The notes below the pieces were generated by a model that was not told the DNA's origin, did not search any database, and saw only the letters and a list, made by a program, of their open reading frames with translations. From Elusimicrobiota bacterium (lineage in GTDB: Bacteria; Elusimicrobiota; Endomicrobiia; Endomicrobiales; Endomicrobiaceae): a stretch of 48,313 nucleotides of DNA. The stretch covers positions 1-48,313 of the forward strand of contig JAITSO010000019.1 of NCBI GenBank assembly GCA_031287735.1. Reading direction: 5' to 3'. The position numbers and the translations under genes were made by a program. Of the stretch, positions 37,201-47,000 are shown piece after piece (the first letter of the stretch is position 1; every line of letters begins with the position of its first letter).

Positions 37201-38975
37201 TTATTTTCGTTACCACTTCGTGATTCAAGTTGCAATTTAGCCTTTGTCTTAATTGGTCCAATGTAAAAACCATTGATTTGAATGTTAAGTAAAGCATTTT
37301 TGTTGCTTTGCGAAAGATTTAATGTTCCAGAAATGTCGGCTGTAATTTTATTTTCAGTATCAATCATTTTAAGAGTATCTATGTGCAATTTAGTTAGGTC
37401 TGATACACCTTTGCTTTTAAAATGTTTGAACTTGTTTTTTCCAAAACTTCCTTGAGTGGCATAAATGTCAAATTCTACATTCTCGTTTATTTTGTATTTT
37501 ACTACGCCATTTGCTAACCCGCTGGCATTATATTTTGAAAATCCAAGAATCTTCAAAGCATTTAGAATTCTAATTCCGTTAAATTTAAAATATGCAGCTA
37601 TGAGCTTGGCTTTTGCTATGGTAGAGCTAAAACTAATGCTGCCGTCGGTTTTGCTGAAAGCAATATTGTAAGAATTTTTGTTTCTTATAATTGAACCTGC
37701 TATAGATTTTTGATTATCGTTTGATATTTTTAGCTCATCAACTCTGAAAATTATTTTATTTTTTGTGTTGTTTATAGCTCCAAACATTGAGAATAAACCC
37801 GTGATATTTTTTTTGTTAAAAGAAGCTATGGGCAAATCTGATAGGTCGACGTTTTTTATATTTGCAAAGATATCGCCATCTTCCGTATTTATTTTAACGT
37901 TTCCTTTGTTTTGTTCATGAAGTATTAAAGAAAAAAGGCATATTTTGTCGAAATACTTCGCCACAATATTTTTACCTTTTCCATACGCACAAGCAAAATC
38001 CCAAGAAGATTTATTACCCTCTGAATATAAATTTATATCGTCAATACCCAAACCAAAAATTTCCAGATTCTCAGTGTTTAGGTTTGCTTTTTTATAGCCA
38101 TTGTTATTCTCAAAATTAGCCGTTGCTGTACCTTTTATATCTTGTGAAACTTTTTCCAAATCACACTTCGCCTGTGCTGTAATTATCCCTGATGAAATTT
38201 TGAGTTCAAAATACCCAAATTCTCCATCTGCCTTCACAAAACAAGAATTTTCGTTTATATCAAAGCTGCTCTTTGTGTCATTAAAATCGAAGTTTTTGTA
38301 AGAAAATTGAGTAAGAATTATATTTTGATGGATAGTTTTTGCAAAAATGTTAAATGTCCCTGTTGAATGACCTGATAGGAACAATTTGTCTGAACAATTA
38401 TATTTTGCCGAAAAATTAAAAGTTCCGTAATTTGTATCTGGTTCTATTAAATAAGAACAATTCACTGCAAAGCTTTTGGCATCTAACAAAAATTTTGAAT
38501 AAATTTTCTGGTTGATTAGCAAGATAGAGCAGTTTTTAATTTGCAAATTTTCTTTATTTGCGTATGAAATTTTACTTACAAAAACTGAAATTTTAGATTT
38601 TGGTAGTTTTAGTTTGGTTTGAGCATATTTGTTGTTTTTTTGGTGCGACAAGTCACCTTTGGAAGAAATTTTAATATCAGACACTTTTACATTACTAATA
38701 TAATCTTTTGGAGATGTGGGATTTTTAATTATTTTGAGCAAATTTACCGCAATGTCTATTTTTTCTACCTCCACGGAACTGTCCAAATTGACATTGCTTA
38801 AAGATAAAGTAAAGGGAACGATGCAGAAGTTTTTGAATTTTAAAGAGTGCCCAGTTTTTAAATAAATATACTTTTGAATTAGAGGCGAAAAGACACAAAT
38901 TTTTAATCCATTAAAAAAAAGGAAAATAGACAAAGGTAACAAAATATATATGGCTGGTTTCAATAAAATCTTCAT
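34293..38975 (-). CDS. tamB: TamB/YdbH-type translocation and phospholipid-transport protein (DUF490)
   Basis: This 1560-residue protein has one N-terminal membrane helix (residues 5-25), then a very long region of repeating amphipathic beta strands as in AsmA-like bridge proteins, and a C-terminal DUF490/TamB domain with strands such as GVRYKLFNDLFLSGTYEF. TamB spans the periplasm from the inner to the outer membrane and is linked to autotransporter assembly and lipid traffic. TamA is not in the window. The autotransporter at 14691 might be a client; this is inference. It lies 160 bp upstream of the ABC ATPase gene and probably has its own promoter. Confidence 0.85.
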   Translation of the reverse strand: MKILLKPAIYILLPLSIFLFFNGLKICVFSPLIQKYIYLKTGHSLKFKNFCIVPFTLSLSNVNLDSSVEVEKIDIAVNLLKIIKNPTSPKDYISNVKVSDIKISSKGDLSHQKNNKYAQTKLKLPKSKISVFVSKISYANKENLQIKNCSILLINQKIYSKFLLDAKSFAVNCSYLIEPDTNYGTFNFSAKYNCSDKLFLSGHSTGTFNIFAKTIHQNIILTQFSYKNFDFNDTKSSFDINENSCFVKADGEFGYFELKISSGIITAQAKCDLEKVSQDIKGTATANFENNNGYKKANLNTENLEIFGLGIDDINLYSEGNKSSWDFACAYGKGKNIVAKYFDKICLFSLILHEQNKGNVKINTEDGDIFANIKNVDLSDLPIASFNKKNITGLFSMFGAINNTKNKIIFRVDELKISNDNQKSIAGSIIRNKNSYNIAFSKTDGSISFSSTIAKAKLIAAYFKFNGIRILNALKILGFSKYNASGLANGVVKYKINENVEFDIYATQGSFGKNKFKHFKSKGVSDLTKLHIDTLKMIDTENKITADISGTLNLSQSNKNALLNIQINGFYIGPIKTKAKLQLESRSGNENKLKYVVKGEDISISNIYFGKLLSKASISPLAREIIFSDIEFSNGTSGAIELLLKKNKIKGSLNFNNANIEGFHKDALGLLNANISFDGSLTAPRAKAKLKIKNGRFRNKIFSIVSAFEYKDKMVSIYDAKVNIDKTEVNFQGYYSNISKISFDFKNLTSNTLKDIIDLDIGINGSFRGNGEIKKRTNEKPRTKLSFYSKNSNFKFLKFKSIESNAEISEDKILLSSTSLRVDKGEIKVNNAYFDFKSKQYNLDFSLANISLAGADLFGNIKSSGEIVKPDTSSKAKPHYEGFVKLNDLWINKYKLPKTNFSYKIDSKNLSFTNNFNKEVPFKCFGNIAFGKTLSFKEVTILKDKSFLNFNGDFSKADIKLKLTGNDVNLDIMDDIFDIPHIAGCKNRIEFNLSGPISKPEGKMSLTSSEGSFMFCPYDDMSIEVDFKNNYAYIKRFLISKKGETMAKMEGSFPFWVDTSLSQKMKKSPINVTYYFEDYLLSSLKYFLDGFVIKTSGKMIAKLEFKGSYSKIRTKGSLSISNGMLKTKNYFNKLTDISAKILVDENVVKIENISFKSGSGKVAIDGNIKLTNGVKIKDFDIRIATGIKGMYIYVPQLPLPSILGKFAILDNYSYGEPVFDIKIQGTPISPKISGWITLEKTNFTFPGTHNETESFLPENTEFDIKLQTGNNTKFDNSFISALINGSVSINGKPDDLKIRGDVEAFNGTIFYPGLEFNVVKARIEIVEKELIYVTADAETTIASQKKQNAENIKLEIERSQIPDLKIKFISKDNPALSSKEVLERLMGVDEKTQNTDQRKEEIALDADFVIKQQLARLVDKSILIPAVKKFLRSLSLVDNIRISYAQTHAKSTQTNSESESTSGNNYSNITNLLLGTVYTMEKSIFNSLFINYSILFDAYNYKLDLRHSIGVRYKLFNDLFLSGTYEFESENKKYEMDKRIMLQQSLRFGKPTTKKEQKDY

Positions 38976-39147
38976 TTACGACTCTCTAAAATCAACACTG
39001 TACAGCTTTGCAATGGCTTGAAAAAATATACGAATGGGGCAAAAGCCAAACGAATTTCATAAGTAACTTAAGTGTTGCAAACAAATTCAAAGGTTGTTTG
39101 AGTTTTTTGGGTAAAATCATGTCTGGCATTTTTTTAAATAAAAAAAA

Positions 39148-39924
39148 TTACAAAAATTTATTGTTTTTTTCCCAAATAATGCGTATGCCTTCTAAAGTCA
39201 AATCTGGCAAAACAGCTTTTATTTCTTCCACTTCGCTTGTTACAAGCGAGGATAATCCCCCAGTGGCGATTATCCATTTGACGGTTGTTTCCTTTTTTAT
39301 TCTTGCAATTATTTCTTTTATTGTCCCGATGTAACCAAAATAAATTCCCGATTGCATACATTCTACAGTTTTTGAACCAATTGCTGTTGCAGGTTTTTTT
39401 ATCTCGATTTTTGGAAGTTGAGCAGTATGAGTGAACAAGCTCTGTGCGGAGAGTTCAGGACCAGTAGATATCGCACCACCGATATATGTGCCATTTAAAT
39501 TTATGCAGTCAAAAGTTGTTGCAGTTCCAAAATCTATGACTATTCCCCCGTTACCATAAAAACTTTTAGCTGCAATAACATTAGCAATTCTATCCGCTCC
39601 TACTTCGTACGAAAAAGTCATTTTTCCGCAATTGGCTTTGCTTATAAAAAAATTTTCCTTTTTGAAATACTTTTTGGCAAGTTCTTCAAAAGTGCCATTC
39701 AAACATGGAACGACACTTGCAGTTGCGACAGCTTTAATTTGTTCAGTCTTAAAGCCTAAATACGAAAACATGCTTATAAGTGAAACTGCATATTCGTCTG
39801 CAGTCTTTCTTTTCAAAGAAAGCATTCGCCAAACTTTTAAAGGTTTTTGTAAAACTTTTTTGTTTTTCGTGCTAAATAATCCAATGCTGATATTGGTATT
39901 TCCTATGTCTATGGCTAAAAACAT
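39148..39924 (-). CDS. coaX: Type III pantothenate kinase
   Basis: CoaX phosphorylates pantothenate in coenzyme A synthesis. The 258-residue protein has the ASKHA N-terminal MFLAIDIGNTNISIGLF (phosphate loop, Asp6), GADRIANVIAA, IDFGTATTFDCI and GGAISTGPELSAQSL, and the end LTLEGI, all family signatures. Type III kinases use a monovalent cation and are not feedback-inhibited by CoA. GGAG precedes the ATG. It is downstream of pdxJ by 145 bp on the same strand. Confidence 0.93.
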   Translation of the reverse strand: MFLAIDIGNTNISIGLFSTKNKKVLQKPLKVWRMLSLKRKTADEYAVSLISMFSYLGFKTEQIKAVATASVVPCLNGTFEELAKKYFKKENFFISKANCGKMTFSYEVGADRIANVIAAKSFYGNGGIVIDFGTATTFDCINLNGTYIGGAISTGPELSAQSLFTHTAQLPKIEIKKPATAIGSKTVECMQSGIYFGYIGTIKEIIARIKKETTVKWIIATGGLSSLVTSEVEEIKAVLPDLTLEGIRIIWEKNNKFL

Positions 39925-40069
39925 TTTTCACTCCGTGTTTATTGATAATCAAGTCAAGGTTTGAACTTTTCAGGTGTTGTAGGAATAACTCGCAATCAGC
40001 AAAGCTTATTTTTTTGCATCATGATATATTGTGGTAATAGAAGTTGTAAGTACTTGATTCTAAAAGATT

Positions 40070-40801
40070 TCATCTGTTAATAAGTTCTTTCATGTTCTTA
40101 ACAGCATTTTCAAGACCTTCAAATACTGCTCTTGCTATTATGGCAAAACCTATATTAAATTCACTCATGTCTGGTATTTTGCAAATCGGAAGGCAATTGT
40201 CATAATCCAAACCATGCCCCGCATTTAAAATTAGTCCTTTTTTAACGGCAAAAGTAGAGGCATTGTAAATTCTTGACAATTCCTCTTGCAGCACATCAAA
40301 ATTATTTGTGCTATTTTTAAAGAGATTTGCATATTTGCCAGTGTGCAACTCAACAGCATCGGCGCCTATTTCGTAAGAACTTTGAATTTGTGCTATATCT
40401 GGTTCTACAAATACACTAACTGTTATTGCGGAGTTTTTTAGTTTTAAAATTATTTCAGAAAGTTCCTGCTGATTGTTTTTAACATCAAGACCACCTTCTG
40501 TTGTCAATTCTTCTCTTTTTTCAGGAACCAAACATACGCTATCCGGTTTAGCGTCCAATGCAATTTCTACTATATCTTTGCTTGTAGACATTTCAAGGTT
40601 TAGCTTTATCTGCAAAACATCTCTAATATTGTAAACATCTTCATCTTGTATGTGCCGTCTGTCTTCGCGCAAATGGATAGTTATTCCATCAGCACCAGCT
40701 TTTTGACAAACAAGAGCAGCAGATACTACAGACGGAAAACACTCTTTACGTGCTTGTCTTATAGTTGCTATATGGTCAATATTTACTCCAAGTTTTATCA
40801 T
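40070..40801 (-). CDS. pdxJ: Pyridoxine 5'-phosphate synthase
   Basis: PdxJ condenses 1-deoxy-xylulose 5-phosphate with 3-amino-2-oxopropyl phosphate to make pyridoxine 5'-phosphate, the last ring-forming step of the DXP-dependent vitamin B6 route. The 243 residues start LGVNIDHIATIRQAR, and contain ITIHLREDRRHIQD and EIGADAVELHTG, ending in a LNAGHGLDYDN-type phosphate site, all matching the family. It overlaps glmM (ATGA). The rest of the pathway (pdxA, dxs) is not in the window. Confidence 0.96.
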   Translation of the reverse strand: MIKLGVNIDHIATIRQARKECFPSVVSAALVCQKAGADGITIHLREDRRHIQDEDVYNIRDVLQIKLNLEMSTSKDIVEIALDAKPDSVCLVPEKREELTTEGGLDVKNNQQELSEIILKLKNSAITVSVFVEPDIAQIQSSYEIGADAVELHTGKYANLFKNSTNNFDVLQEELSRIYNASTFAVKKGLILNAGHGLDYDNCLPICKIPDMSEFNIGFAIIARAVFEGLENAVKNMKELINR

Positions 40802-42141
40802 TTAATAGACTCTTTAATTTCTTTTATTATGGAAGAAGCCAAGTTTTGTGCTATGTTTTTTATATTGGATAAGCTTTTCCCTTCGACCATAACTCTCAAA
40901 ATATTTTCAGTGCCGGAATATCTAACCAAAATTCTTCCATTTGTTCCAAGTTCCTCTTCGTGTTGTTTTAAAAGTTTCTGGGTTTTTTTCAAATGCTCTA
41001 TTGGGATTTTTCTATGAACTTTTTTACTTATCAAAATTTGCGGAAATTTGCTGATAACATTCATAAATTCAGACATTGTGGCGTTTTCAGCTGTAACAGC
41101 GTTTAGTAGCATCACAGCACTTAGCAAGCCATCGCCTGTAGGTAGAAAATCGTTAAAAATAAAATGTCCGGATTGTTCACCGCCTAAAGAGGCCTTATGC
41201 TTTTTCATGTCTTCAATAACGTATCTATCACCAACTTTGGAAGCGACAAATTTGATATTTCTGCTCTTTAAACTTTGCACAACTCCTATATTTGCCATAA
41301 CCGTAGAAATCAATACATTATTTTTGAGTTTTCCATGTTTTTTTAACCAAAATGCCATAGAAGAAAGAAAAAAATCTCCATCTCTAATAATACCTTTTTC
41401 ATCAATGCATATAAGTCTATCTGCGTCACCGTCAAACGCAAAGCCACCGAATGCTTTATGTTTTTTTACAGCGATAGAAAGATTTTTTGGATATAAGGCG
41501 CCGCAATTTAAGTTTATATTTTTACCATTGGGTTTAACGTTTAAGACTATAACTTTTGCTCCAAGTTTTTTAAAAACTTTTGGGGCGCTCTTGAAAGCTG
41601 AACCGTTGGCGCAATCTAAAATTATTGTTTTGCCTTGGATGTTTTTGACATGTGAGCTGTCAATTATGAAATTTTCATACAGCTTTAAAAACATCTTGTC
41701 TTCTATGGAAGGTATTTTTTGATTTTTAATTTTAGTTTCTTTTTTTAAATGCTCGTTTACTGCAATTTCAATTTTTCTTTCAATAGTATCAGTAAGCTTT
41801 AGACCTCTTGAATTAAAAATTTTTATTCCATTGTCTCTGTAATGGTTATGGCTTGCAGATATTGCCACCGCACAAGAGAATTTGTGACTTGCAACAACAA
41901 ATGAAGCTGCTGGTGTTGGCATTACCCCACCTAGTATGGCTTTTGAACCGACACTTTCTATTCCTGCTGATAGATGTTTTTGTATTCTTTTGCCGGATTG
42001 TCTAGTATCTCTGATTATAAAAATACGACCTTTTTTGCCTAGTATTTGTGCGATAGATTTTCCAATAATATTGAGAGTTTTGCAGTCAAAAGGAAATTTG
42101 CTAGCATCGCCTCTTATTCCATCTGTACCAAATAGCTGCAC
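40798..42141 (-). CDS. glmM: Phosphoglucosamine mutase
   Basis: GlmM turns glucosamine 6-phosphate into glucosamine 1-phosphate for UDP-GlcNAc, a precursor of peptidoglycan and surface glycans. The 447 residues show LFGTDGIRG at the start, the active Ser loop AISASHNHYRDNG (His where Pro is usual), metal-binding FDGDADRLICID, and the phosphate loop VRYSGTEN. The GTG start at 42141 has GGAG 8 bp upstream and overlaps the TAG stop of the preceding CdaR-anchor ORF by one base; an upstream in-frame ATG at 42168 reads through that ORF and is rejected. Confidence 0.95.
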   Translation of the reverse strand: MQLFGTDGIRGDASKFPFDCKTLNIIGKSIAQILGKKGRIFIIRDTRQSGKRIQKHLSAGIESVGSKAILGGVMPTPAASFVVASHKFSCAVAISASHNHYRDNGIKIFNSRGLKLTDTIERKIEIAVNEHLKKETKIKNQKIPSIEDKMFLKLYENFIIDSSHVKNIQGKTIILDCANGSAFKSAPKVFKKLGAKVIVLNVKPNGKNINLNCGALYPKNLSIAVKKHKAFGGFAFDGDADRLICIDEKGIIRDGDFFLSSMAFWLKKHGKLKNNVLISTVMANIGVVQSLKSRNIKFVASKVGDRYVIEDMKKHKASLGGEQSGHFIFNDFLPTGDGLLSAVMLLNAVTAENATMSEFMNVISKFPQILISKKVHRKIPIEHLKKTQKLLKQHEEELGTNGRILVRYSGTENILRVMVEGKSLSNIKNIAQNLASSIIKEIKESIK

Positions 42142-42242
42142 TACAATACTCCGTTTACGTAAAGCCAAACAAGAATAGCAAGACCTAAAGCTAAAAGCTT
42201 ATGCTTCCAATTTTTTATAATTTTTGTATAAAATTTTTTCAT
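42141..42242 (-). pseudogene. 33-codon ORF resembling the CdaR/YbbR membrane anchor only
   Basis: Reverse-strand codons from ATG at 42242 to TAG at 42141 give a 33-residue peptide. It has a basic start (MKKFYTKIIKNWKHK) and one hydrophobic helix, LLALGLAILVWLYV. This NW-K-LALxLAxLxWLYV pattern is the N-terminal anchor of YbbR/CdaR proteins, which in many bacteria are encoded between cdaA and glmM and regulate c-di-AMP synthesis. The periplasmic YbbR repeats are absent: the frame stops one base into glmM. A ribosome site (GGAGG, and GAGG close to the ATG) is present, so it may be a remnant or a functional micro-protein translationally coupled to glmM. Confidence 0.6.
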
Positions 42243-42273
42243 CCTCAAAACCTCCATGTGCTAGTCAAAAAAA

Positions 42274-43770
42274 TTATTTAAAGTAGTTTTTGCCAGGACG
42301 AATTATTATTGTCTCTCCAATTTTTATGCTTTTCTTTTTAGCTAGATTGCGGTTGTCTTCATGTATTGCTTTTACAGACGTGCTGTAAGTTCTTGCTATT
42401 TTTCCGAGATATTCTCCCTCTGCTACCTTGTGTTTAATGAGACCCGGCGAAGGGTTCAAGTCAGGGATATTTTTTATGTTTTCTAAGAATTTTGACTTGC
42501 TTCCATAAGGAATTTTTACCTCAAAATTAGGGTACCCATGCGGCGTGCACCAAGCTTTTAATGCGGGGTTTAATTTTTTTATTTCTTCAAGTGTTGTCTC
42601 GGCACATTTAGCTATTATTTTTAAATCCACAACTTCATTTGTCACATATTTATCGTAAACTAAAGGTTGTGCGTAATTTAAATTCTTAAAACCATACTGT
42701 TTTAAATTTTTGCCAATTGTTACTGCAGCAATGAACTGCGGAACATAGTTTTGTGTTTCTTTTGGAATAGCTTTTCGTGCTACCATTTCTGATACGTCAA
42801 CAGCATTTGAAAATTTCATATCACGCAAAAGTCCATATTCGCCTCTGTTGTAGGCTGCAAGCACCAAATGCCAATCATTTAACATAACATAAAGTTGTTT
42901 TAAATATAGACAAGCTGCTTGAGTAGATCTTTCAGGGTCTAACCTTTCATCTATCCAATAATTTATTTGTAATCCCAAGGCTCGGCCTCTATGCGACATT
43001 ATTTGCCACATTCCTGTAGCACCGGCTCTTGAGACAGCTTCGGCATTGTATAAGCTTTCAACTACAGGAAGATAAAACAATTCTTCCGGGAGATCAAATT
43101 TTCTTAAACTTTGCAACACAATATTTTTATACGCTCCACTTCTTTCTAAAGCAAGCGTAACTCTTTCTTTGGATTTTCCGTTTGAATAAATCGAAATGTA
43201 ATTTTCTATCAAAGAACGGTTTTTGGTTGTCATAGGAATGGAACCACTTAAGTTTTGTGACAAATCAGAGTTTTCGTCTGCCTCATAAAAACTTTTTAGT
43301 TTAGCAACAATTGATCCAATATCATCAAGAAGAAAATAGTAAATTTCTGGTTCTATAGCCGAATGTTCCAATTCTTTTAAGAGAATATTGAAATGTTTTT
43401 TTGCAACGGCATAATCTTTCTTTTTAAGACTATCAACGGCTTTTTGGTATTCTTTTTGAGCATCTGCAATTTGCGTTTTTGCCTTTTTATTGCTCTTTGC
43501 TTTTGAAATGGCATTCGCTATTTTTAGAGCAGAACTGTCAGATTCGTCAGCCGGATAAAATAAAGAATCGTCTGAAGTATCACCAAATTTCTCATTGCTG
43601 TTATTTTGCCCGGTTACATTTAAATCTATTTTGTTCGTAGCATCAGCAGGCAATTCTTGTTTGTTTCGTTCTACAAGAGTATCATTGTGGCTTATCGTGC
43701 TTGCATACGAGCAATTCAAGAAAAGCAACAATAAAGCAATGCTATGGAAAAAATGGTGTTTCTTTTTCAT
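42274..43770 (-). CDS. mltD: MltD-like membrane-bound lytic transglycosylase
   Basis: This 498-residue murein hydrolase has a signal peptide (KKK, hydrophobic core, SYA), a variable charged spacer (about residues 30-230), an SLT lysozyme-like domain with catalytic Glu in LPVVESLY, GATGMWQIM and AAYNRGEYG, and a C-terminal LysM repeat (HKVAEGEYLGKIARTYS) for peptidoglycan binding. No lipobox is seen, so it may be periplasmic rather than a lipoprotein. It is 31 bp upstream of the CdaR-anchor ORF and glmM, giving a cell-wall-related transcript. Confidence 0.9.
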   Translation of the reverse strand: MKKKHHFFHSIALLLLFLNCSYASTISHNDTLVERNKQELPADATNKIDLNVTGQNNSNEKFGDTSDDSLFYPADESDSSALKIANAISKAKSNKKAKTQIADAQKEYQKAVDSLKKKDYAVAKKHFNILLKELEHSAIEPEIYYFLLDDIGSIVAKLKSFYEADENSDLSQNLSGSIPMTTKNRSLIENYISIYSNGKSKERVTLALERSGAYKNIVLQSLRKFDLPEELFYLPVVESLYNAEAVSRAGATGMWQIMSHRGRALGLQINYWIDERLDPERSTQAACLYLKQLYVMLNDWHLVLAAYNRGEYGLLRDMKFSNAVDVSEMVARKAIPKETQNYVPQFIAAVTIGKNLKQYGFKNLNYAQPLVYDKYVTNEVVDLKIIAKCAETTLEEIKKLNPALKAWCTPHGYPNFEVKIPYGSKSKFLENIKNIPDLNPSPGLIKHKVAEGEYLGKIARTYSTSVKAIHEDNRNLAKKKSIKIGETIIIRPGKNYFK

Positions 43771-44019
43771 TTTGGTAAGTGCCTTTTCAACTTTAACGAA
43801 AGAGTAAATATCGCAATTTTTTGCCAGCGACAGAGCCGCAATTAGCTTTAAAAATTCGTTTTGTAACTGTCAGCTGCTGCAGATAGTATCAAATTTTTAC
43901 ATTTTATATATATTTTTAATAAATTTTGACTTAACTAAAAAAACGACTGGAAGTTTCTTTTATAGAAAGCATTTTAAAAATTTGAAAACAAGCAAATAAA
44001 TGATAGAGTGAACACGAAA

Positions 44020-44047
44020 TTGCTGTAACTATTTTATGGGCTATTAA
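44020..44047 (+). promoter_or_regulatory. Putative promoter of the helicase gene
   Basis: TTGCTG (44020-44025) and TATTAA (44042-44047) are spaced by 16 bp within the otherwise featureless 301-bp gap 43771-44071 between the divergent mltD and helicase genes. The match is weak; no other structure is seen in the gap. Confidence 0.25.
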
Positions 44048-44071
44048 ATACACCAAAGCGAGAACTTATTT

Positions 44072-47000
44072 ATGCTATTAGATAACAAGACGCAGTCAGA
44101 TGGAAAGCCATTTAAAGTTGTGGATTTTCTCAAGCAAAATGCCGGTCAAGGAGAATTGAACCTTGTGACGGCTTTTTTTTCGGTCAATGTGCTTGCTTTG
44201 CTACATGATAAGCTCAGCTGTATAGAAAAATTTAAAATGGTTTTAGGAAAATTATCTCAGCAAGATATGCTTTCTGACAAAATTATTGATTTGCTTGTTC
44301 AAGATTTAAGCATAGACAACAGTTTGTCATTGTCGTGTTGTGCCAAAAGAGCTATTGATTTTTTAAAGCAAGACAAGGTAGAGATAAAAACTGTAGAACG
44401 CAATTTTTGTCATGCTAAAACTTATATCTATAAAGATAGCGATATCCGCAAATGCTTTCATATTATTGGCAGTTCTAACCTCACAGACGCCGGTCTTGGA
44501 ATGCACGACAGCAGCAACATAGAACTAAACACAGCTACTTATAGTGCTAATAACGATTGGAAAGAAGCTCAGTTTTGGTTTGAAAATTTATGGAAAAATA
44601 CTGCATTAGAAAAAATAGAAATGCCAGACAAAACGAAAATTTCTGCAAAGCAACACATCATAGATATGCTATTTAATATGTGCAAGCAATACAGTCCAAA
44701 AGATTTATATTACAAAGTATTGTATGAGCTTTTTAAAACGGACTTGCTTTCACTTTCCAAAGATGCTGATTTTAACGCTGAAATTCAACATTTAAAAGAA
44801 ACCGTTATTTATAAAACTTTGTACCCATATCAACAAAGTGGTGTAATTAGTTTAATTGCGATGTTGCAAAAGCATAACGGAGCAATTCTGGCTGATGCTG
44901 TAGGTTTAGGTAAAACGTGGACAGCTTTAGCAGTTATGAAATATTTTCAATCAAAAGGTTATACTGTTATTTTATTTTGTCCTAAAAAGCTGGAAAACAA
45001 TTGGCGCCAATACAAAGGTCAAAATTCAAGATTTGAAAAAGATGAGATAGACTACATTGTCCGCTATCATTCTGATTTACAAGATGAAAGATTAGATGTG
45101 GTGCATTATCCTGATTTTCCACTCTCAAAAATTTGTCGCAAACAAAAACTTTTAATAGTAATTGACGAAAGCCACAATTTGCGAAATGACAAATCTTCCC
45201 GTTATAAATATTTTGTTGATAAAATTTTGCAGCCGCAAAAAGCTAACAACGACGTGAAAATTTTGCAATTGTCAGCTACGCCGATTAATAACAAATTGCT
45301 TGATATTCGCAATCAGTTTAAGCTGATATCTAGAGGTCAAGACGATGGGTTCAACGAAAAACTGCAAATTAAAAGCTTAGAGTCTTTATTTCGAATTGCT
45401 CAAAAAGATTATGTAGATTGGATTAATACATATAACCATAAAATATCTGATTTTATTGAAAAACTGCCGGAAAAATTCTTCCATTTAACAGATTCGTTGA
45501 TAGTTGCCAGAACGCGAAGGTTGATTGAAACTAAATTTGGGACAATGCGTTTTCCAAAAAAAGAAAAGCCTATAAATGAATACATTGCACCTGAAAATAT
45601 TGGAAATTTAAAAACTTTTGACGACATTCTTGATGCCATAAAAGTTGATATGACTGCCTACCGACCTTCAAATTACATAGAGGAAAGAAAGCACGCAAGA
45701 AGTGTTTTAGAAGATGAGGTTAAAAGAGAGTCTTTTCTTGTGAGAATGATGTATATTTTGCTGATAAAAAGATTAGAATCAAGTTGGCATTCATTTAAAA
45801 TTACTGTTGAAAAAATTCTCGAATCTCATAAAAACGCTTTAAATAAAGTTAACATGTTTATTGAAAAGGAAGAGGAAAGTTATATTGACGACGAGCTAGA
45901 CGAAAACGATAGAGAAAATTTGCAAGACAGTGCTACTGAATTGCCAATTGAAGAAAATTTTGAATTAGGAAAAAGAAATCCTATAAAACTATCGCAGATT
46001 ACTGAAATCAAAAAATTTCAAGAAGACCTAAAAAAAGATACTGATAAATTGCAAAAATTGCAGAAAAACCTTGAAGTTTTCGAAAGTGAATTTAACGAAA
46101 ATATCTCAAAGACAAATGATGTTAAATTTGAACGGCTCATAAAAATTATTAAAGAAAAAGAAAAACAAGAGAATAAGAAAATTTTAATTTTCACTGTCTA
46201 TTCTGATACGGCAAATTTTTTGTACAAAGAGTTAAAAAAACGAAATTTTAAAAACTTGGGTTTTGTTTCTGGAAACCAAAGCGAAACTTTTGACGGATAT
46301 TCAGGTAAAAAATTTGAAATAATTTTGGAACGCTTTGCTCCTTATACCAAACTCTATAATGAAAAAGACTGGTCAGCGTTGTATGAAAAACATTTTAATG
46401 ATGACAAGTATTTTGTTGATGGCAAATGGAAAGTTTCTTATGACAAATGGTTAGAAGCAATTGAAAAACACGACGCTGAAACTTTAGAAAAGATAAGAAA
46501 ACCGATAGACGTTTTAATTAGCACAGATTGTTTAAGCGAAGGTCAAAATTTGCAAGACTGCGATATGGTTGTAAATTATGACATTCACTGGAATCCTGTT
46601 CGGCTCATTCAGCGTATGGGACGCATAGACAGAATTGGTTCGCCAAATAAGTCAATAAAAGGAATAAATTTTTGGCCTGCAAAGGGTTACGAAGGGTACT
46701 TAAATCTGAAGACAAGAGTAGAAAACAGAATGGCGATAATGACTTTAGCCGGAACAGAACTAGACAACAACTTAACTCCAGAATTTAAAGAGATAGTTAA
46801 GGAAAATCCTTTAATTTCTGAACAGACTCAAAAAATGCTCCAGCAAATGCAGCTCACTTGGGACGATATTGAAGACAATCAAGAAACACTTGGACTAAGC
46901 GACCTCTCGCTTGAACAGTTTAGACAAGACCTTTTTGAATTTTTCAAACAAAAAGAAGATTTTTTCAAACAAATGCCCAACGGGATTTTTTCAGGTTTTA

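Noticed and set aside
39008-39334. 108-codon forward frame overlapping the coaX 3' end
   Set aside because: No ribosome site, and most of it is antisense to coaX.
41048-41722. Forward frame (224 codons) opposite glmM
   Set aside because: Antisense shadow of an intact glmM.
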